Source of the DNA: Marisediminitalea oceani
GTDB lineage: Bacteria; Pseudomonadota; Gammaproteobacteria; Enterobacterales; Alteromonadaceae
Assembly: GCF_003731635.1 (NCBI RefSeq)
Contig: NZ_RCUA01000002.1
Span: forward strand, 1-64,000
DNA length: 64,000 bases
Direction: 5' to 3'
In this document: in pieces, positions 46,969 through 55,145 of the stretch
How the letters are laid out: the number at the start of each line of letters is the position of its first letter
Numbering within the stretch: position 1 is the stretch's first letter
Made by a program: the position numbers and the translations under genes
The notes under the pieces: model-generated
What the model was told of the DNA's origin: nothing
The model's database searches: none
The model's input: only the letters and a program-made list of their open reading frames with translations

Positions 46969-48348
46969 TCAGGACTGATCAATCGCAAGCCGGCCTGCTT
47001 TGACCCTGGCACGACGGATACCCGGTTGCGGTGCGAGCAGATATAAATCGCCATTACGGCCCACATAAGTGCGCTTTACGCCCATCTCACGCGCCACTGC
47101 GGCATGGGCTTCAAGGTGCTCCGGTTCACCGTGTACAGGGATGGCGATCTGCGGTTTTGTCCACTGATACATGAGCTTTAATTCCTCGACACAGGGGTGC
47201 CCACTGGCATGTATGGGCACATCGCTGTCTTCGGATAAAACGACTTCAACGCCCTTCTTGCGCAGCTTTTCAAGCAGGCGCTCCACTGCTTTTTCGTTGC
47301 CGGGAATAACAATACTTGAAAAAATCACCGTATCACCGGCCTCCAGTTCAAAATAAGGGGAAGCATCAATGGCCATTCTGTTAAGCGCCGCGCGCGGCTC
47401 TCCCTGACTACCAGTGGCAACTACCAGCACCTCATCCGGGGGCAGGTAGCCAATGTGCGCCTTTTCCAATACGTCCAAATTATCGGGCCAGTAACCGGTT
47501 TTTTTGGCAACGCCGTGCATGTTTTCCAACGATCGCCCTAACAGGGCCATATACCGCCCGGTTTGCTGAGCAATACGTGCCAGTGACATCAGGCGGGCAA
47601 TATTACTGCCAAAGCAGCTCACTACCACCCTGCCGGTGCAGCGTTTGATAACAGTATTCAGGCCCTCGGCGCAAATCCGTTCGGAGATGGAGAAGCCGGG
47701 CTTTAACGCATTGGTAGAATCGCCAACCAAAGCCAGTAGTTCTGTTTCACCCAATTGCCGGTAGAGATTAGCGTTGAAAGGTTTGCCACTAACTGGCTGC
47801 GCGTCAATCTTCCAATCTGCGGTATGAAAGACCGTGCCTGCAGAGGTGCTAATCAGCAGCGCCTGAGGCTCAGGGATCGAATGAGTAATTGCCAGCCAGG
47901 ATAAGACAAATGGCCCAACGGTTAAGGTGGCATCCGGGCTGACTATTTGAACAGGGACCTTGCCAGCAAGGCCTACCTGACCCAGTTTGCGATGTAAAAT
48001 TTCTGCCGTAAACGGCGTCGCGAAAACCGGGCAGCGTAAGCGCGGCCACAATGCCGCAACCGCACCTACATGATCTTCATGACCATGGGTAATAACCAAA
48101 CCAGCCAGTTGCTCTCTCTGCTGCACAATAAACGCCGGATCCGGCGCCACAACATGATACCTGGAGCCCGTATTCTGGTTGAGATACGGCGCCACCAGAG
48201 GTTCATCAAACGTAACCCCACAATCCACCATCAACCATTGGCCGTCATGGCCGTACAAATTGAGGTTCATGCCAATCTCACCCGTTCCGCCCAGGGGTAA
48301 AAACCATAAATCATTTGCACCGGGTGTTAAGGTTGAAAAGCTTGAAAT
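46969..48348 (-). CDS. RNase J-like metallo-beta-lactamase hydrolase, apparent AUU start
   Basis: A beta-CASP metallo-hydrolase of the RNase J group, 459 aa if the AUU at 48348 is used. Zinc motif THGHEDH is seen along with the SDS-like DSTNAL, VVATGSQGEP, SGHP and IPVHGEPEHL motifs. The first in-frame ATG (48270) would delete WFLPLGGTGEIG, the conserved first strand and loop of the family. The frame stays open upstream, has no ATG, GTG or TTG there, but has AUU five bases after a perfect AGGAGG. Proteobacterial homologues are predicted RNases or hydrolases of uncertain role. An alternative is a sequence error at the start. Confidence 0.82.
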   Translation of the reverse strand: MSSFSTLTPGANDLWFLPLGGTGEIGMNLNLYGHDGQWLMVDCGVTFDEPLVAPYLNQNTGSRYHVVAPDPAFIVQQREQLAGLVITHGHEDHVGAVAALWPRLRCPVFATPFTAEILHRKLGQVGLAGKVPVQIVSPDATLTVGPFVLSWLAITHSIPEPQALLISTSAGTVFHTADWKIDAQPVSGKPFNANLYRQLGETELLALVGDSTNALKPGFSISERICAEGLNTVIKRCTGRVVVSCFGSNIARLMSLARIAQQTGRYMALLGRSLENMHGVAKKTGYWPDNLDVLEKAHIGYLPPDEVLVVATGSQGEPRAALNRMAIDASPYFELEAGDTVIFSSIVIPGNEKAVERLLEKLRKKGVEVVLSEDSDVPIHASGHPCVEELKLMYQWTKPQIAIPVHGEPEHLEAHAAVAREMGVKRTYVGRNGDLYLLAPQPGIRRARVKAGRLAIDQS

Positions 48349-48550
48349 AGTCTCCTCCTGAGCAATTTGCTAACTGATGGTTGTGGTTTACGAAATTAGT
48401 TTGTCACACCATAGCCGTCATTACTGACAAGCATTTATGCAATGACAAAGACGCGATTATGATGGTCTTTACCGAGGATGTTATTGACCTTAATCAGCAA
48501 AGCCAACACACCCTGGAAATTATTACGTTTATTGCGGATTATGGTTCAGC

Positions 48551-48904
48551 TCAGGCGAGCTTATCGGCAAAATCTTCCGGGGCCATAAGCTCACTTTCCT
48601 CGGCTGGCATGGGGGCAATAATGACGTTGAGAAAGTCTTTGGACAAACCTGAAGTCCAGCGTGACAGCCAGACATCGAGACTAATCGCTTTGGGTTCACA
48701 GTGAGCCCACTCCTGATCGGCCCACATACTCGCCAGGCTGGCCGTTGGCCACACCGGGACGCCTTCCTCATCATCTGAGGTCAGCATTACGCAACCATCA
48801 TCATCATTGAGGATAAACAATTCGCCCTGCTCTTTTACCGTTGCAAAAAAGCTGGCCAGGCGTTGTTCAGGGTTCTGGCTAATAAATTCGTCGTCTTTCA
48901 ACAT
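48551..48904 (-). CDS. DUF2750 family protein
   Basis: A 117-aa acidic cytosolic protein. The family pattern VPVWPTASLASMWADQEWAHCEP, then ISLDVWLSRW and a C-terminal VIIAPMP, corresponds to DUF2750, whose function is unknown. A weak AGAGAA site precedes the ATG. It lies about 200 bases upstream of the RNase J-like gene and 47 bases downstream of hdfR in the same direction. The 48361-48550 gap contains no gene I can support. Confidence 0.8.
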   Translation of the reverse strand: MLKDDEFISQNPEQRLASFFATVKEQGELFILNDDDGCVMLTSDDEEGVPVWPTASLASMWADQEWAHCEPKAISLDVWLSRWTSGLSKDFLNVIIAPMPAEESELMAPEDFADKLA

Positions 48905-48950
48905 TATAATTCTCTTTGTTTCAATTCAGGCTGAGCATGTTGCTCTGTTA

Positions 48951-49793
48951 TTATACGTCCTGAGTAAAGTGTTGACTCACCACACTCACTACATCAGGCA
49001 CAATGGCTCGTCTGACAGACTTCATGTAATACATATACAGTTTACACTGGGCATGCGTGAAATGATCAATACAACGCACATTTTCCAGCCCCCACTGTGA
49101 CCAGTCCAGGCCAACCGGTAACACCGCTACACCGCCCTCTTGCTGCAATGTCGCAAGGGCCAGACGCAGGGAGTTGGTAGTAAACTTGGCATCCCGGTAT
49201 TCAGTAAAACGGGTCAGGAGCTCATCACGGGCCTTACTGCCCCAGTCTATCGACACAAACTGCTCCGGTCCGGTGTCCACTTCGGCCTGATTTATACTGA
49301 ACAAGCCCAAAGGCATAGCCTTCAATAGTTGCCCGGTAAATTCTTCCGACTTAAGCGGTTCACTGGAAAAAGCAATATCGATGCTGCGGTCATGCAACTG
49401 CCGGGAAATTTGCTCAGATGGCAATACCTCGGCTTTGATTGCCCACTCGGGAAACGCTCCGTGGATTTGGCGGAGCAATTCAGGCATCCAGATCTCATTG
49501 TTTAACTGGCCGGCACCGCATACCAGATACTCACCAGCTTCGCGCTGTAACTCTTGTTTAGCTTGTAACAAGGTAGCACTAAGCTGCTCGGCATAAGGCA
49601 ACAGCCGCTCGCCGGCTGGCGTGAGCTGGATACTATTACGGTGGCGCACAAATAAAGTCGTGTGGAAGTATTCTTCCAGCTGCTTAATTCTGGCGCTGAC
49701 TGCCGATTGGGTTAAATAAAGATTCTCGGCTGCTTTGCCGAAATGACGTGTTTTAACTACTTCTACAAATGTGGTCAGAAAACGAATGTCCAT
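48951..49793 (-). CDS. hdfR: LysR-family regulator, HdfR-like
   Basis: A 280-aa LTTR with the HTH MDIRFLTTFVEVVKTRHFGKAAENL and LTQSAVSARIKQLE followed by TTLFVRHRNSIQLTPAGERLL. This matches HdfR of enterobacteria, a repressor of flhDC among other targets. The assignment is supported by the divergent maoP gene at 50407, the same neighbour as in E. coli. A 55-codon ORF sits between the two here. Targets in this organism are not known. Confidence 0.85.
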   Translation of the reverse strand: MDIRFLTTFVEVVKTRHFGKAAENLYLTQSAVSARIKQLEEYFHTTLFVRHRNSIQLTPAGERLLPYAEQLSATLLQAKQELQREAGEYLVCGAGQLNNEIWMPELLRQIHGAFPEWAIKAEVLPSEQISRQLHDRSIDIAFSSEPLKSEEFTGQLLKAMPLGLFSINQAEVDTGPEQFVSIDWGSKARDELLTRFTEYRDAKFTTNSLRLALATLQQEGGVAVLPVGLDWSQWGLENVRCIDHFTHAQCKLYMYYMKSVRRAIVPDVVSVVSQHFTQDV

Positions 49794-49853
49794 GCTTATA
49801 CGTACTATGACTCTCGTCCATACGCATAAGCTGGCACAAGTTTTCAGTAAAGT

Positions 49854-49886
49854 AAAATAAAACGTGCCGGGCGGCCCGTTTTATTT
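49854..49886 (-). terminator. terminator of the 55-aa ORF (possibly bidirectional)
   Basis: AAATAAAACG and CGTTTTATTT pair around an inner GGGC/GCCC stem. On the minus strand the stem is followed by TTTTATTTTAC. It separates the small ORF from the hdfR promoter. Confidence 0.7.
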
Positions 49887-49891
49887 GGCGT

Positions 49892-50059
49892 TCACTCGAA
49901 GCTATCGTGCTGAGCGCGCCGCTGTTTATCGCGTCGGTGCATCGCCTTCTTCTTGTCTTTCATAGATTGCTGACGTTTATGGTCTTTGCGGTAATCGCCA
50001 CCATCTTCGTCATCTACCGAGTCCCATTCTTCCCGCTGGTAACGATAGTCTTTGCTCAT
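49892..50059 (-). CDS. small basic/acidic hypothetical protein (55 aa)
   Basis: A 55-codon ORF too short for most gene callers. It starts ATG at 50059 (MSKDYRYQREEWDS), has an acidic segment DDEDGGD, then a very basic end rich in Lys, Arg, Gln and His (KDKKKAMHRRDKQRR). AGAGAA lies about seven bases upstream and a clear terminator follows the stop, both of which support a real gene. The basic tail suggests nucleic acid or ribosome contact, but that is inference. I recognise no named family. Confidence 0.6.
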   Translation of the reverse strand: MSKDYRYQREEWDSVDDEDGGDYRKDHKRQQSMKDKKKAMHRRDKQRRAQHDSFE

Positions 50060-50132
50060 TGTCTTCTCTGGGTTGGTTGAACACTAACCCATTTATTATT
50101 CCTCGCTGTTAAAAAATAGGAAATGAATAGTT

Positions 50133-50149
50133 TTTATCGTCACGATAAA
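50133..50149. promoter_or_regulatory. 17-bp palindrome in the hdfR-maoP interval
   Basis: TTTATCG-TCA-CGATAAA is a perfect 7-bp inverted repeat in the 347-base gap upstream of maoP (50060-50406), which otherwise holds only AT-rich DNA with a direct TTGTGAA repeat near 50300 and 50321. In E. coli the MaoP protein works with a short cis site, maoS, near its own gene. This palindrome is a candidate for an equivalent site, or simply a regulator box for either gene. Confidence 0.35.
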
Positions 50150-50406
50150 CTTTATTTCTGAGCATTTTTTAACCAATTTACATTTTCACTCGCTAACAAA
50201 GTACTGCTTACGGGGCCTCATCCCAGCGCTGTCAGAGGCTGCAAAGCCCTTACCATGACTGGTTTTTATCACTCATTTTATGAATCGAAAGATGGCAGTT
50301 TTGTGAAACAATTTTTTTTATTGTGAAGGTAAAAATTTTTTGTTTTTCATTTGCAGATTTATAAATTAAAAGTGCACGAAATTACTCAACCAAGAGAATT
50401 CGTATC

Positions 50407-50763
50407 ATGAAGACGACAGATATACGTGTACCTGCTAAGCAATTTATTGACCGCCAACACTTTCCTTACGGTTTCCGTAAGTCGGGTGACTTTAGTATTC
50501 CCGAAGCCGATGTGCTGAGCGCCTATGGCAAAACTCTGGCTGGCTTGGAGTCTGGTGAACTGAGCCCGGAAAACGCCGAAGAGCAACGTTTCATCGCGGT
50601 GCTGAAAGGTGAACAACAAGCCAACAGCCTGCTGGAAAAAGCCTGGTTGAAATACATCAAGCTGGCGCGCAACCGCAAACAATTCTATACCCTGCATAGT
50701 TCAGCCAGTAATCAGTCTGACTATGACGAGGATTACTCTGACGACGAGTTTGACGTAGCTTAA
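50407..50763 (+). CDS. maoP: MaoP/YifE (DUF413) family protein
   Basis: A 118-aa protein matching E. coli YifE/MaoP: DRQHFPYGFRKSGDFSIPEADVLSAYGKTLAGLESG aligns with the E. coli segment around HYPRGFSRHGDF; later FIAVLKGE and KAWLKYIK match FVAVCRGE and RVWSKYM. It ends in an acidic tail (DYDEDYSDDEFD). In E. coli MaoP constrains DNA mobility in the Ori macrodomain. Its neighbour hdfR is the same as in E. coli. Presence outside Enterobacterales and close Dam-bearing groups would be informative. AGAGAA precedes the ATG. Confidence 0.88.
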   Translation: MKTTDIRVPAKQFIDRQHFPYGFRKSGDFSIPEADVLSAYGKTLAGLESGELSPENAEEQRFIAVLKGEQQANSLLEKAWLKYIKLARNRKQFYTLHSSASNQSDYDEDYSDDEFDVA

Positions 50764-50802
50764 CCGTTACCGCCGTATACCCGTCATTCAGCATACACCC
50801 GT

Positions 50803-50834
50803 CGGCAGTCTCCCGACTGCCGGCTGTCTTTTTT
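50803..50834 (+). terminator. rho-independent terminator of maoP
   Basis: CGGCAGTC (50803-50810), loop TCCC, GACTGCCG (50815-50822), then GCTGTC and TTTTTT. The stem is perfect; the T run is offset by six bases. Confidence 0.75.
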
Positions 50835-50967
50835 GTTTTCTCCTGTCTACACTCATTTTAAAGATGTGATCACCCCCGGCTCATGGGTATCAGAGTGATC
50901 CGTCCTATGCACCGCACCTTATAAATTAGTGACCGGTAATTCAGGTCAGTAAAGCAAGGAGGTTATT

Positions 50968-51642
50968 ATGGAAACGCGATTCTCGCAGTTAAGCCACTAT
51001 TCAATTCACGCGACTGATGGCGATATAGGCGGCTGTCAGGATGTATTAATTGACGATGTCCAGTGGGTCGTCAGATATATCGTTGCCGATACCAACACCT
51101 GGCTGCCATTGAGTCGTAAGGTAGTCATCACGCCAGTCTCCATCGAAAGTTTACTGCCCGATGAGGAAAGCCTGGCCGTTTCCCTTACTAAAGAAGCGCT
51201 GAAGAACAGCCCTTCTCTTGAAGAGCACCAGCCTGTATCCCGCGAGTACGAATCGTTGCTTTATAAATATTTTGGCTACGGCTACTACTGGACGGGGCCG
51301 GGTGCCTGGGGCGAGTACGCCCACCCTCTGGAACTGGTTGATAATTATGCCCAGGAGCAAGCAGAGGTAGAAGAAGACAATTCGCACCTGCGTTCCTGTG
51401 ACGAGCTCAGCGGATATACCATCGCGCTTAGTGATGGCCAGGCAGGCCATGTTGAAGACTTTGTTATCCAACTGCCAGAGTGGTCTGTTACACACCTGAT
51501 TATTAATCTTAACGACTGGCTGCCCGGAGGCAAAAGGGTAAAAGTAGACTGCCGTCATATTGTAAAAATTGACTGGGCCGGTCATGCCATTGAGCTTGAT
51601 ATCAGTAAGAAAGAACTTGAGGGTGCGGTGAGTGCGGACTAG
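50968..51642 (+). CDS. tandem PRC-barrel domain protein
   Basis: A 224-aa cytosolic protein with two PRC-barrel units. The first (about 4-75) contains YSIHATDGDIGGCQDVLIDD and VRYIVADTNTWLP; the second (about 145-215) contains YTIALSDGQAGHVEDFVIQ and THLIINLNDWLPG. The halves are internal repeats of each other. A linker with YWTGPGAWGEYAHP joins them. PRC-barrels occur in RimM, photosynthetic reaction centres and stress proteins; this stand-alone type is often stress induced, with no set function. AAGGAGG precedes the ATG. The stop overlaps the convergent ArsR-type gene by four bases. Confidence 0.85.
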   Translation: METRFSQLSHYSIHATDGDIGGCQDVLIDDVQWVVRYIVADTNTWLPLSRKVVITPVSIESLLPDEESLAVSLTKEALKNSPSLEEHQPVSREYESLLYKYFGYGYYWTGPGAWGEYAHPLELVDNYAQEQAEVEEDNSHLRSCDELSGYTIALSDGQAGHVEDFVIQLPEWSVTHLIINLNDWLPGGKRVKVDCRHIVKIDWAGHAIELDISKKELEGAVSAD

Positions 51643-51938
51643 TCGTCCGCACAGAAAAAACCGTATAACAGATTCATGATTTGGATAATGCGATTATCCG
51701 CCAGACGATAATAAATGGTTTGGCCGCTGCGGCGGGTGGCTACAAACTCGGCTTCACGGAGCAATGCCAAATGCTGTGAGAGCACAGGCTGAGTTACTGG
51801 CACGTCGTCGAGTAATTCAGTCACCGAGCGCTCTCCCTCCAGCAGAGAACAAAGCACCATCAACCGGGTTTTATTCGATAATTGTTTTAGAAATTGCTCA
51901 GCTTCTTCAGAGCGGCTCAGCATTTGCGTTGGGTCCAT
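51639..51938 (-). CDS. ArsR-family repressor, BigR/SqrR-like (persulfide-responsive type)
   Basis: A 99-aa winged-helix repressor (LSNKTRLMVLCSLLEGERSVTEL, TQPVLSQHLALLREA, RRSGQTIYYRL). Cys in VLCSLLEGE (alpha-2 region) and Cys in YGFFC (near the C-terminus) match the positions of the two redox cysteines of BigR/SqrR/YgaV, which release DNA when linked by a polysulfide bridge. No metal-site ELCVCD motif is present. The start at 51938 has AAGG upstream. It is divergent from a rhodanese gene with a palindrome between, the normal BigR arrangement. Confidence 0.82.
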   Translation of the reverse strand: MDPTQMLSRSEEAEQFLKQLSNKTRLMVLCSLLEGERSVTELLDDVPVTQPVLSQHLALLREAEFVATRRSGQTIYYRLADNRIIQIMNLLYGFFCADD

Positions 51939-52071
51939 AGCTTTTACCTTGTCTTGTTCAGGCTCACTGCACGCTATGGGCATATTGAACTGCAAACTGG
52001 TCGCCTAAGCAAGTAATGGTTATCATTTAATATCACAAAATTGAGAGTAGTTATCTCATTAACGCTTGCTG

Positions 52072-52110
52072 TTGACAAGAACAACCCTCAATATTAGCTT
52101 TAACTAATAT
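52072..52110 (+). promoter_or_regulatory. rhodanese promoter overlapped by ArsR-type operator
   Basis: A perfect TTGACA -35 box (52072-52077) is followed by ATATTAG-CTTTAA-CTAATAT (52091-52110), a perfect 7-bp inverted repeat covering the -10 region. A repressor bound there would block transcription of the rhodanese gene. AT-rich dyads of this type are BigR-family operators. Confidence 0.65.
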
Positions 52111-52135
52111 AACTTGTTTTTTACCAGAGGACATT

Positions 52136-52483
52136 ATGCTTTTAACTATCCCGGAACGTTTAGCGGCCATCGACCCGGCCCCCAGAAAAATCACCGCGGC
52201 AGAAGCCGCTAAAGAACGAGCGGAACTTAATGGCTATGTAATTGACGTCAGAGAACCTGCAGAACATGCTAATTCCCCTGCCAACGGCGCAATTAATATT
52301 CCCCGCGGCGTACTTGAAATGAAGATGCTGGAACTGGTGAAGGATCCCGGCACACCGATTTTCCTACACTGCGCCTCAGGTGCCCGGGCAATGCTCGCCG
52401 CCGAACAACTGGCGAAAATGGGCTATCAGCACGTTGCTGTAATGACCTGCGACGTGCCAACCATTCAAAAGGCATTTAACTAA
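52136..52483 (+). CDS. single-domain rhodanese (sulfurtransferase)
   Basis: A 115-aa rhodanese-fold protein with AxGYVIDVREPAEH-type entry (YVIDVREPAEHANSPANGAINIPRG) and the active-site loop CASGARA with the catalytic Cys (about 82). It probably moves persulfide sulfur in sulfide detoxification. GAGGACATT precedes the ATG. It is monocistronic and divergent from the BigR-like repressor, which likely controls it. Confidence 0.88.
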   Translation: MLLTIPERLAAIDPAPRKITAAEAAKERAELNGYVIDVREPAEHANSPANGAINIPRGVLEMKMLELVKDPGTPIFLHCASGARAMLAAEQLAKMGYQHVAVMTCDVPTIQKAFN

Positions 52484-52557
52484 TTTACTAACCGGTGTAA
52501 GCTCGCAAAAAACAATAAGCTGGCCGTATAAGCCAGTTTTCGTGGAGTTTACCCGGT

Positions 52558-53469
52558 ATGTTAAAAGCAACCCTTGAACAGTGGCGCATGTTTAAGGCTG
52601 TCGTGGAAGCCGGCGGTTTTAATCAGGCCGCTGAGCAGGTCCATAAAAGTCAGTCCAGCATCCACCATGCGGTGCAGAAACTCGAACACGCCCTGGACCT
52701 TACCCTGTTTCTCAATGAGGGCCGTCGCGTTACCCTGACCGAAGCCGGCGAGCTGATGTACCGCCGGGCCTGTTTCCTGCTGGAAGAAGCTCACAAAGTC
52801 GAAAGTGTGGCCAGCAGCCTTACGTCGGGAATTGAAACCTATTTACGTGTGGCGGCGGACATTATTTTTCCGCCACAAATGCTTTACCACGCACTCAATA
52901 AAGTTTCCCAGGAGTACCCGTTACTGCGTATTGAACTGATGGAAACGGTGTTAAACGGCGCCAACACCTTACTTAAGGATGGCGATGTGGATATCGGTAT
53001 TTCACCTTTCCCCTACCCCAACGGCTTCAGTGAGGATCTTTGCGATATTGAGTTTATTGCCGTTGCCCATCCCAGCCACCCATTGCACGAATTAAACCGC
53101 ACGCTGACCCTGGATGATCTAAAAAGTTATCGCCAGATTGTGGTGCGCGATTCCTCCACGGAACGTAAAGCTGAGTCCGGCTGGCTCGGTGCAGAACAGC
53201 GCTGGACTGTGAGTCATGTTCGCACTTCTATCGACATAATCAGTCAGGGGTTAGGCTTCGCCTGGTTACCCCTTGCAATTATCAGCGATAAACTTGAAGA
53301 TGGCACCTTAAAGCCCCTACCCATGGAGCAAGGCGGATTACGTAAAGCAATGCTGCATCTGTGTTTTGCCGACGGCGATCGCCTTGGTCCGGCTGCCCGG
53401 GCTTTCATTGGTGAGTTACGCTATCAAACCATGCTGTTGCCCAGCGCCGACTCACTGGATAACAACTAA
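52558..53469 (+). CDS. LysR-family transcriptional regulator
   Basis: A 303-aa LTTR with HTH LEQWRMFKAVVEAGGFNQAAEQVHKSQSSIHHAVQKLE, then LFLNEGRRVTLTEAGELMYRR, and a PBP2-type effector domain. It begins 74 bases after the rhodanese gene but has a weak ribosome site, so the two may or may not be linked. QSSIHHAVQKLE places it with a poorly studied branch common in Alteromonadales. Target unknown. Confidence 0.85.
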   Translation: MLKATLEQWRMFKAVVEAGGFNQAAEQVHKSQSSIHHAVQKLEHALDLTLFLNEGRRVTLTEAGELMYRRACFLLEEAHKVESVASSLTSGIETYLRVAADIIFPPQMLYHALNKVSQEYPLLRIELMETVLNGANTLLKDGDVDIGISPFPYPNGFSEDLCDIEFIAVAHPSHPLHELNRTLTLDDLKSYRQIVVRDSSTERKAESGWLGAEQRWTVSHVRTSIDIISQGLGFAWLPLAIISDKLEDGTLKPLPMEQGGLRKAMLHLCFADGDRLGPAARAFIGELRYQTMLLPSADSLDNN

Positions 53470-53561
53470 CCCTGTAATTAAACTAAAAACTGATGATCTT
53501 AATGTAACCCATTGTCGTATCAGTTAAATTGACCAAATAATCAGCATACAAGGATGCGACA

Positions 53562-54896
53562 ATGTTAACCGTACTTTTAGTGGATGATGACGCGGAGTTT
53601 TCCGACGTCGCCTGTACAATCATCGAATTTCTTGGTCATGAAGTATTAACCGCGTCTACCCTCGCCGAAGCTCGCGAGTGGCTCTCTAAAGAAACCTTTG
53701 ACCATATCCTGTTAGATTTCATGTTACCTGATGGTTCAGGACTGCACCTGATGGAATCGTTGCAGCCCGAGCAGAACACCCGGGTAACCCTCATCACCGG
53801 TCACCCCTCGGTAAAAGGAATTATCAAGGACATGTGCGGTCCGAATATCGATTATCTGGTGAAGCCCATTCAACGGGAAGATTTAGAGTCGGTACTCCAG
53901 GGCAAAAAGCAACCTGCCAGTAAACGTTCAACCACCGCCATTACCAAACATTTCGGCCAGCTTATTGGTGAATCAGCCCCGATGCAGGAGCTATATAAGC
54001 TGATAGGCCGGGTCAGTAAAACCAAAGCCAATGTGATGCTGCTTGGCGAAAGTGGTGTGGGTAAGGAAGTGGTTGCTGCCGCGATTCACGAAGCGTCTGA
54101 TTGTGAAGGTACTTATGTAGCCACCAACTGCGGCGCGTTCTCAAAAGAACTTATCGGCAGTGAGTTATTCGGCCACGAAAAAGGCGCGTTTACCGGTGCT
54201 GTAGGCCGCAAGGAAGGCGTCTTTGAACAAGCAGAAAACGGCACACTTTTCCTCGACGAAATTACCGAGATGCCTATCGACATGCAGCCCAACCTGTTAC
54301 GGGTTCTGGAAAACAAAGTCGTGATCCGGGTAGGCGGCACCAAGGCGATGCCGGTAAACTGCCGGGTAGTTTCGGCCACCAACCGCAGCATGGAAGAAAT
54401 CGCCGAAAGCAAGGTATTGCGTGAAGACATTTATTTTCGTCTGGCCGTATTCCCTATCACGATCCCGCCGCTACGGGAACGGAAGGAAGACATTCCGCTT
54501 CTGGCTGAACACTTTATTAACCAGCTCAACGAAGAAAATGGCAGTCAGTTTCGCTGGCAGCCTGTACAGCTGGAAAAACTGCAAACCTACGACTGGCCTG
54601 GTAACGTTCGCGAGCTGCGCCATTTCGTGCACCGCGCTGCCATCATGAGTGACCCGGAAGGTACCGAGATCGAATTACCCAAAACCATTGAGTCACCGTT
54701 TGCCAAAAAGCAAACGCTTTCAACGGGCCTGAAGGCGGGCAGAACCATTGAAGAGGTCGAAAAAGAGTTAATTTACGCGACCTTAGAAAAAGTAGATGGC
54801 AATAAAACCACTGCAGCGGAAATGCTTGGGATCAGCACCAAAACCCTGTATAACCGATTACATGCCTATGGCGACCTTAACAGTGATTCGGAATAA
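53562..54896 (+). CDS. NtrC-type sigma-54-dependent response regulator
   Basis: A 444-aa activator. Receiver at about 1-115 (VDDDAEF, phospho-acceptor Asp in LLDFMLPDG about 51, Lys in LVKPIQ). AAA+ domain with Walker A GESGVGKE (about 163), the sigma-54 contact loop GAFTGA (about 208), Walker B GTLFLDEITE and R-finger region RVLEN. A Fis-type HTH ends the protein (KTTAAEMLGISTKTLYNRL). It should activate RpoN promoters once phosphorylated. AAGGAT precedes the ATG. It is the first gene of a five-gene run ending at 59067, followed by a sigma-54-like promoter at 59172. Confidence 0.94.
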   Translation: MLTVLLVDDDAEFSDVACTIIEFLGHEVLTASTLAEAREWLSKETFDHILLDFMLPDGSGLHLMESLQPEQNTRVTLITGHPSVKGIIKDMCGPNIDYLVKPIQREDLESVLQGKKQPASKRSTTAITKHFGQLIGESAPMQELYKLIGRVSKTKANVMLLGESGVGKEVVAAAIHEASDCEGTYVATNCGAFSKELIGSELFGHEKGAFTGAVGRKEGVFEQAENGTLFLDEITEMPIDMQPNLLRVLENKVVIRVGGTKAMPVNCRVVSATNRSMEEIAESKVLREDIYFRLAVFPITIPPLRERKEDIPLLAEHFINQLNEENGSQFRWQPVQLEKLQTYDWPGNVRELRHFVHRAAIMSDPEGTEIELPKTIESPFAKKQTLSTGLKAGRTIEEVEKELIYATLEKVDGNKTTAAEMLGISTKTLYNRLHAYGDLNSDSE

Positions 54897-54902
54897 TACA
54901 AT

Positions 54903-55145
54903 ATGGATGAAGGTGAATTTGCACGATTACAAAAGGCGGTGCACGACGCGCGCCGCCCGTTAAATCGAATTACCATGCAGTCGGAGCTGATTAAGCTGGC
55001 CCTTGAAGGTGCTGTACCAAAGGAAAAAGCGCTGACGGCACTGGATAAGATCATTGCCGGTAGTAAAGACTGCAGTGATGGTCTTAGTGAGCTGGTAGCG
55101 CAGTTTTCTCCAGACGCAAACGACGAAGGCAGTCCCACAGAATGA
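54903..55145 (+). CDS. stand-alone DHp (HisKA-like) protein without ATPase domain
   Basis: An 80-aa protein that looks like an isolated dimerisation/histidine-phosphotransfer domain. VHDARRPLNRI resembles the kinase H-box HDxRxPLxxI (His about 14), followed by a first helix, a short turn (EGAVPKEK) and a second helix ALDKIIAGSKDCSDGLSELV matching the second DHp helix. No HATPase or receiver follows; the end is an acidic tail. It sits six bases after the sigma-54 activator gene and overlaps the CHASE3 kinase by four bases. It could act like Spo0B or an HPt, or as a decoy dimer partner of the kinase. Family call by eye only. Confidence 0.6.
   Translation: MDEGEFARLQKAVHDARRPLNRITMQSELIKLALEGAVPKEKALTALDKIIAGSKDCSDGLSELVAQFSPDANDEGSPTE

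Noticed and set aside
48381-48704. 107-codon plus-strand frame
   Set aside because: Antisense to most of the DUF2750 gene 3' part; no ribosome site and no family resemblance.
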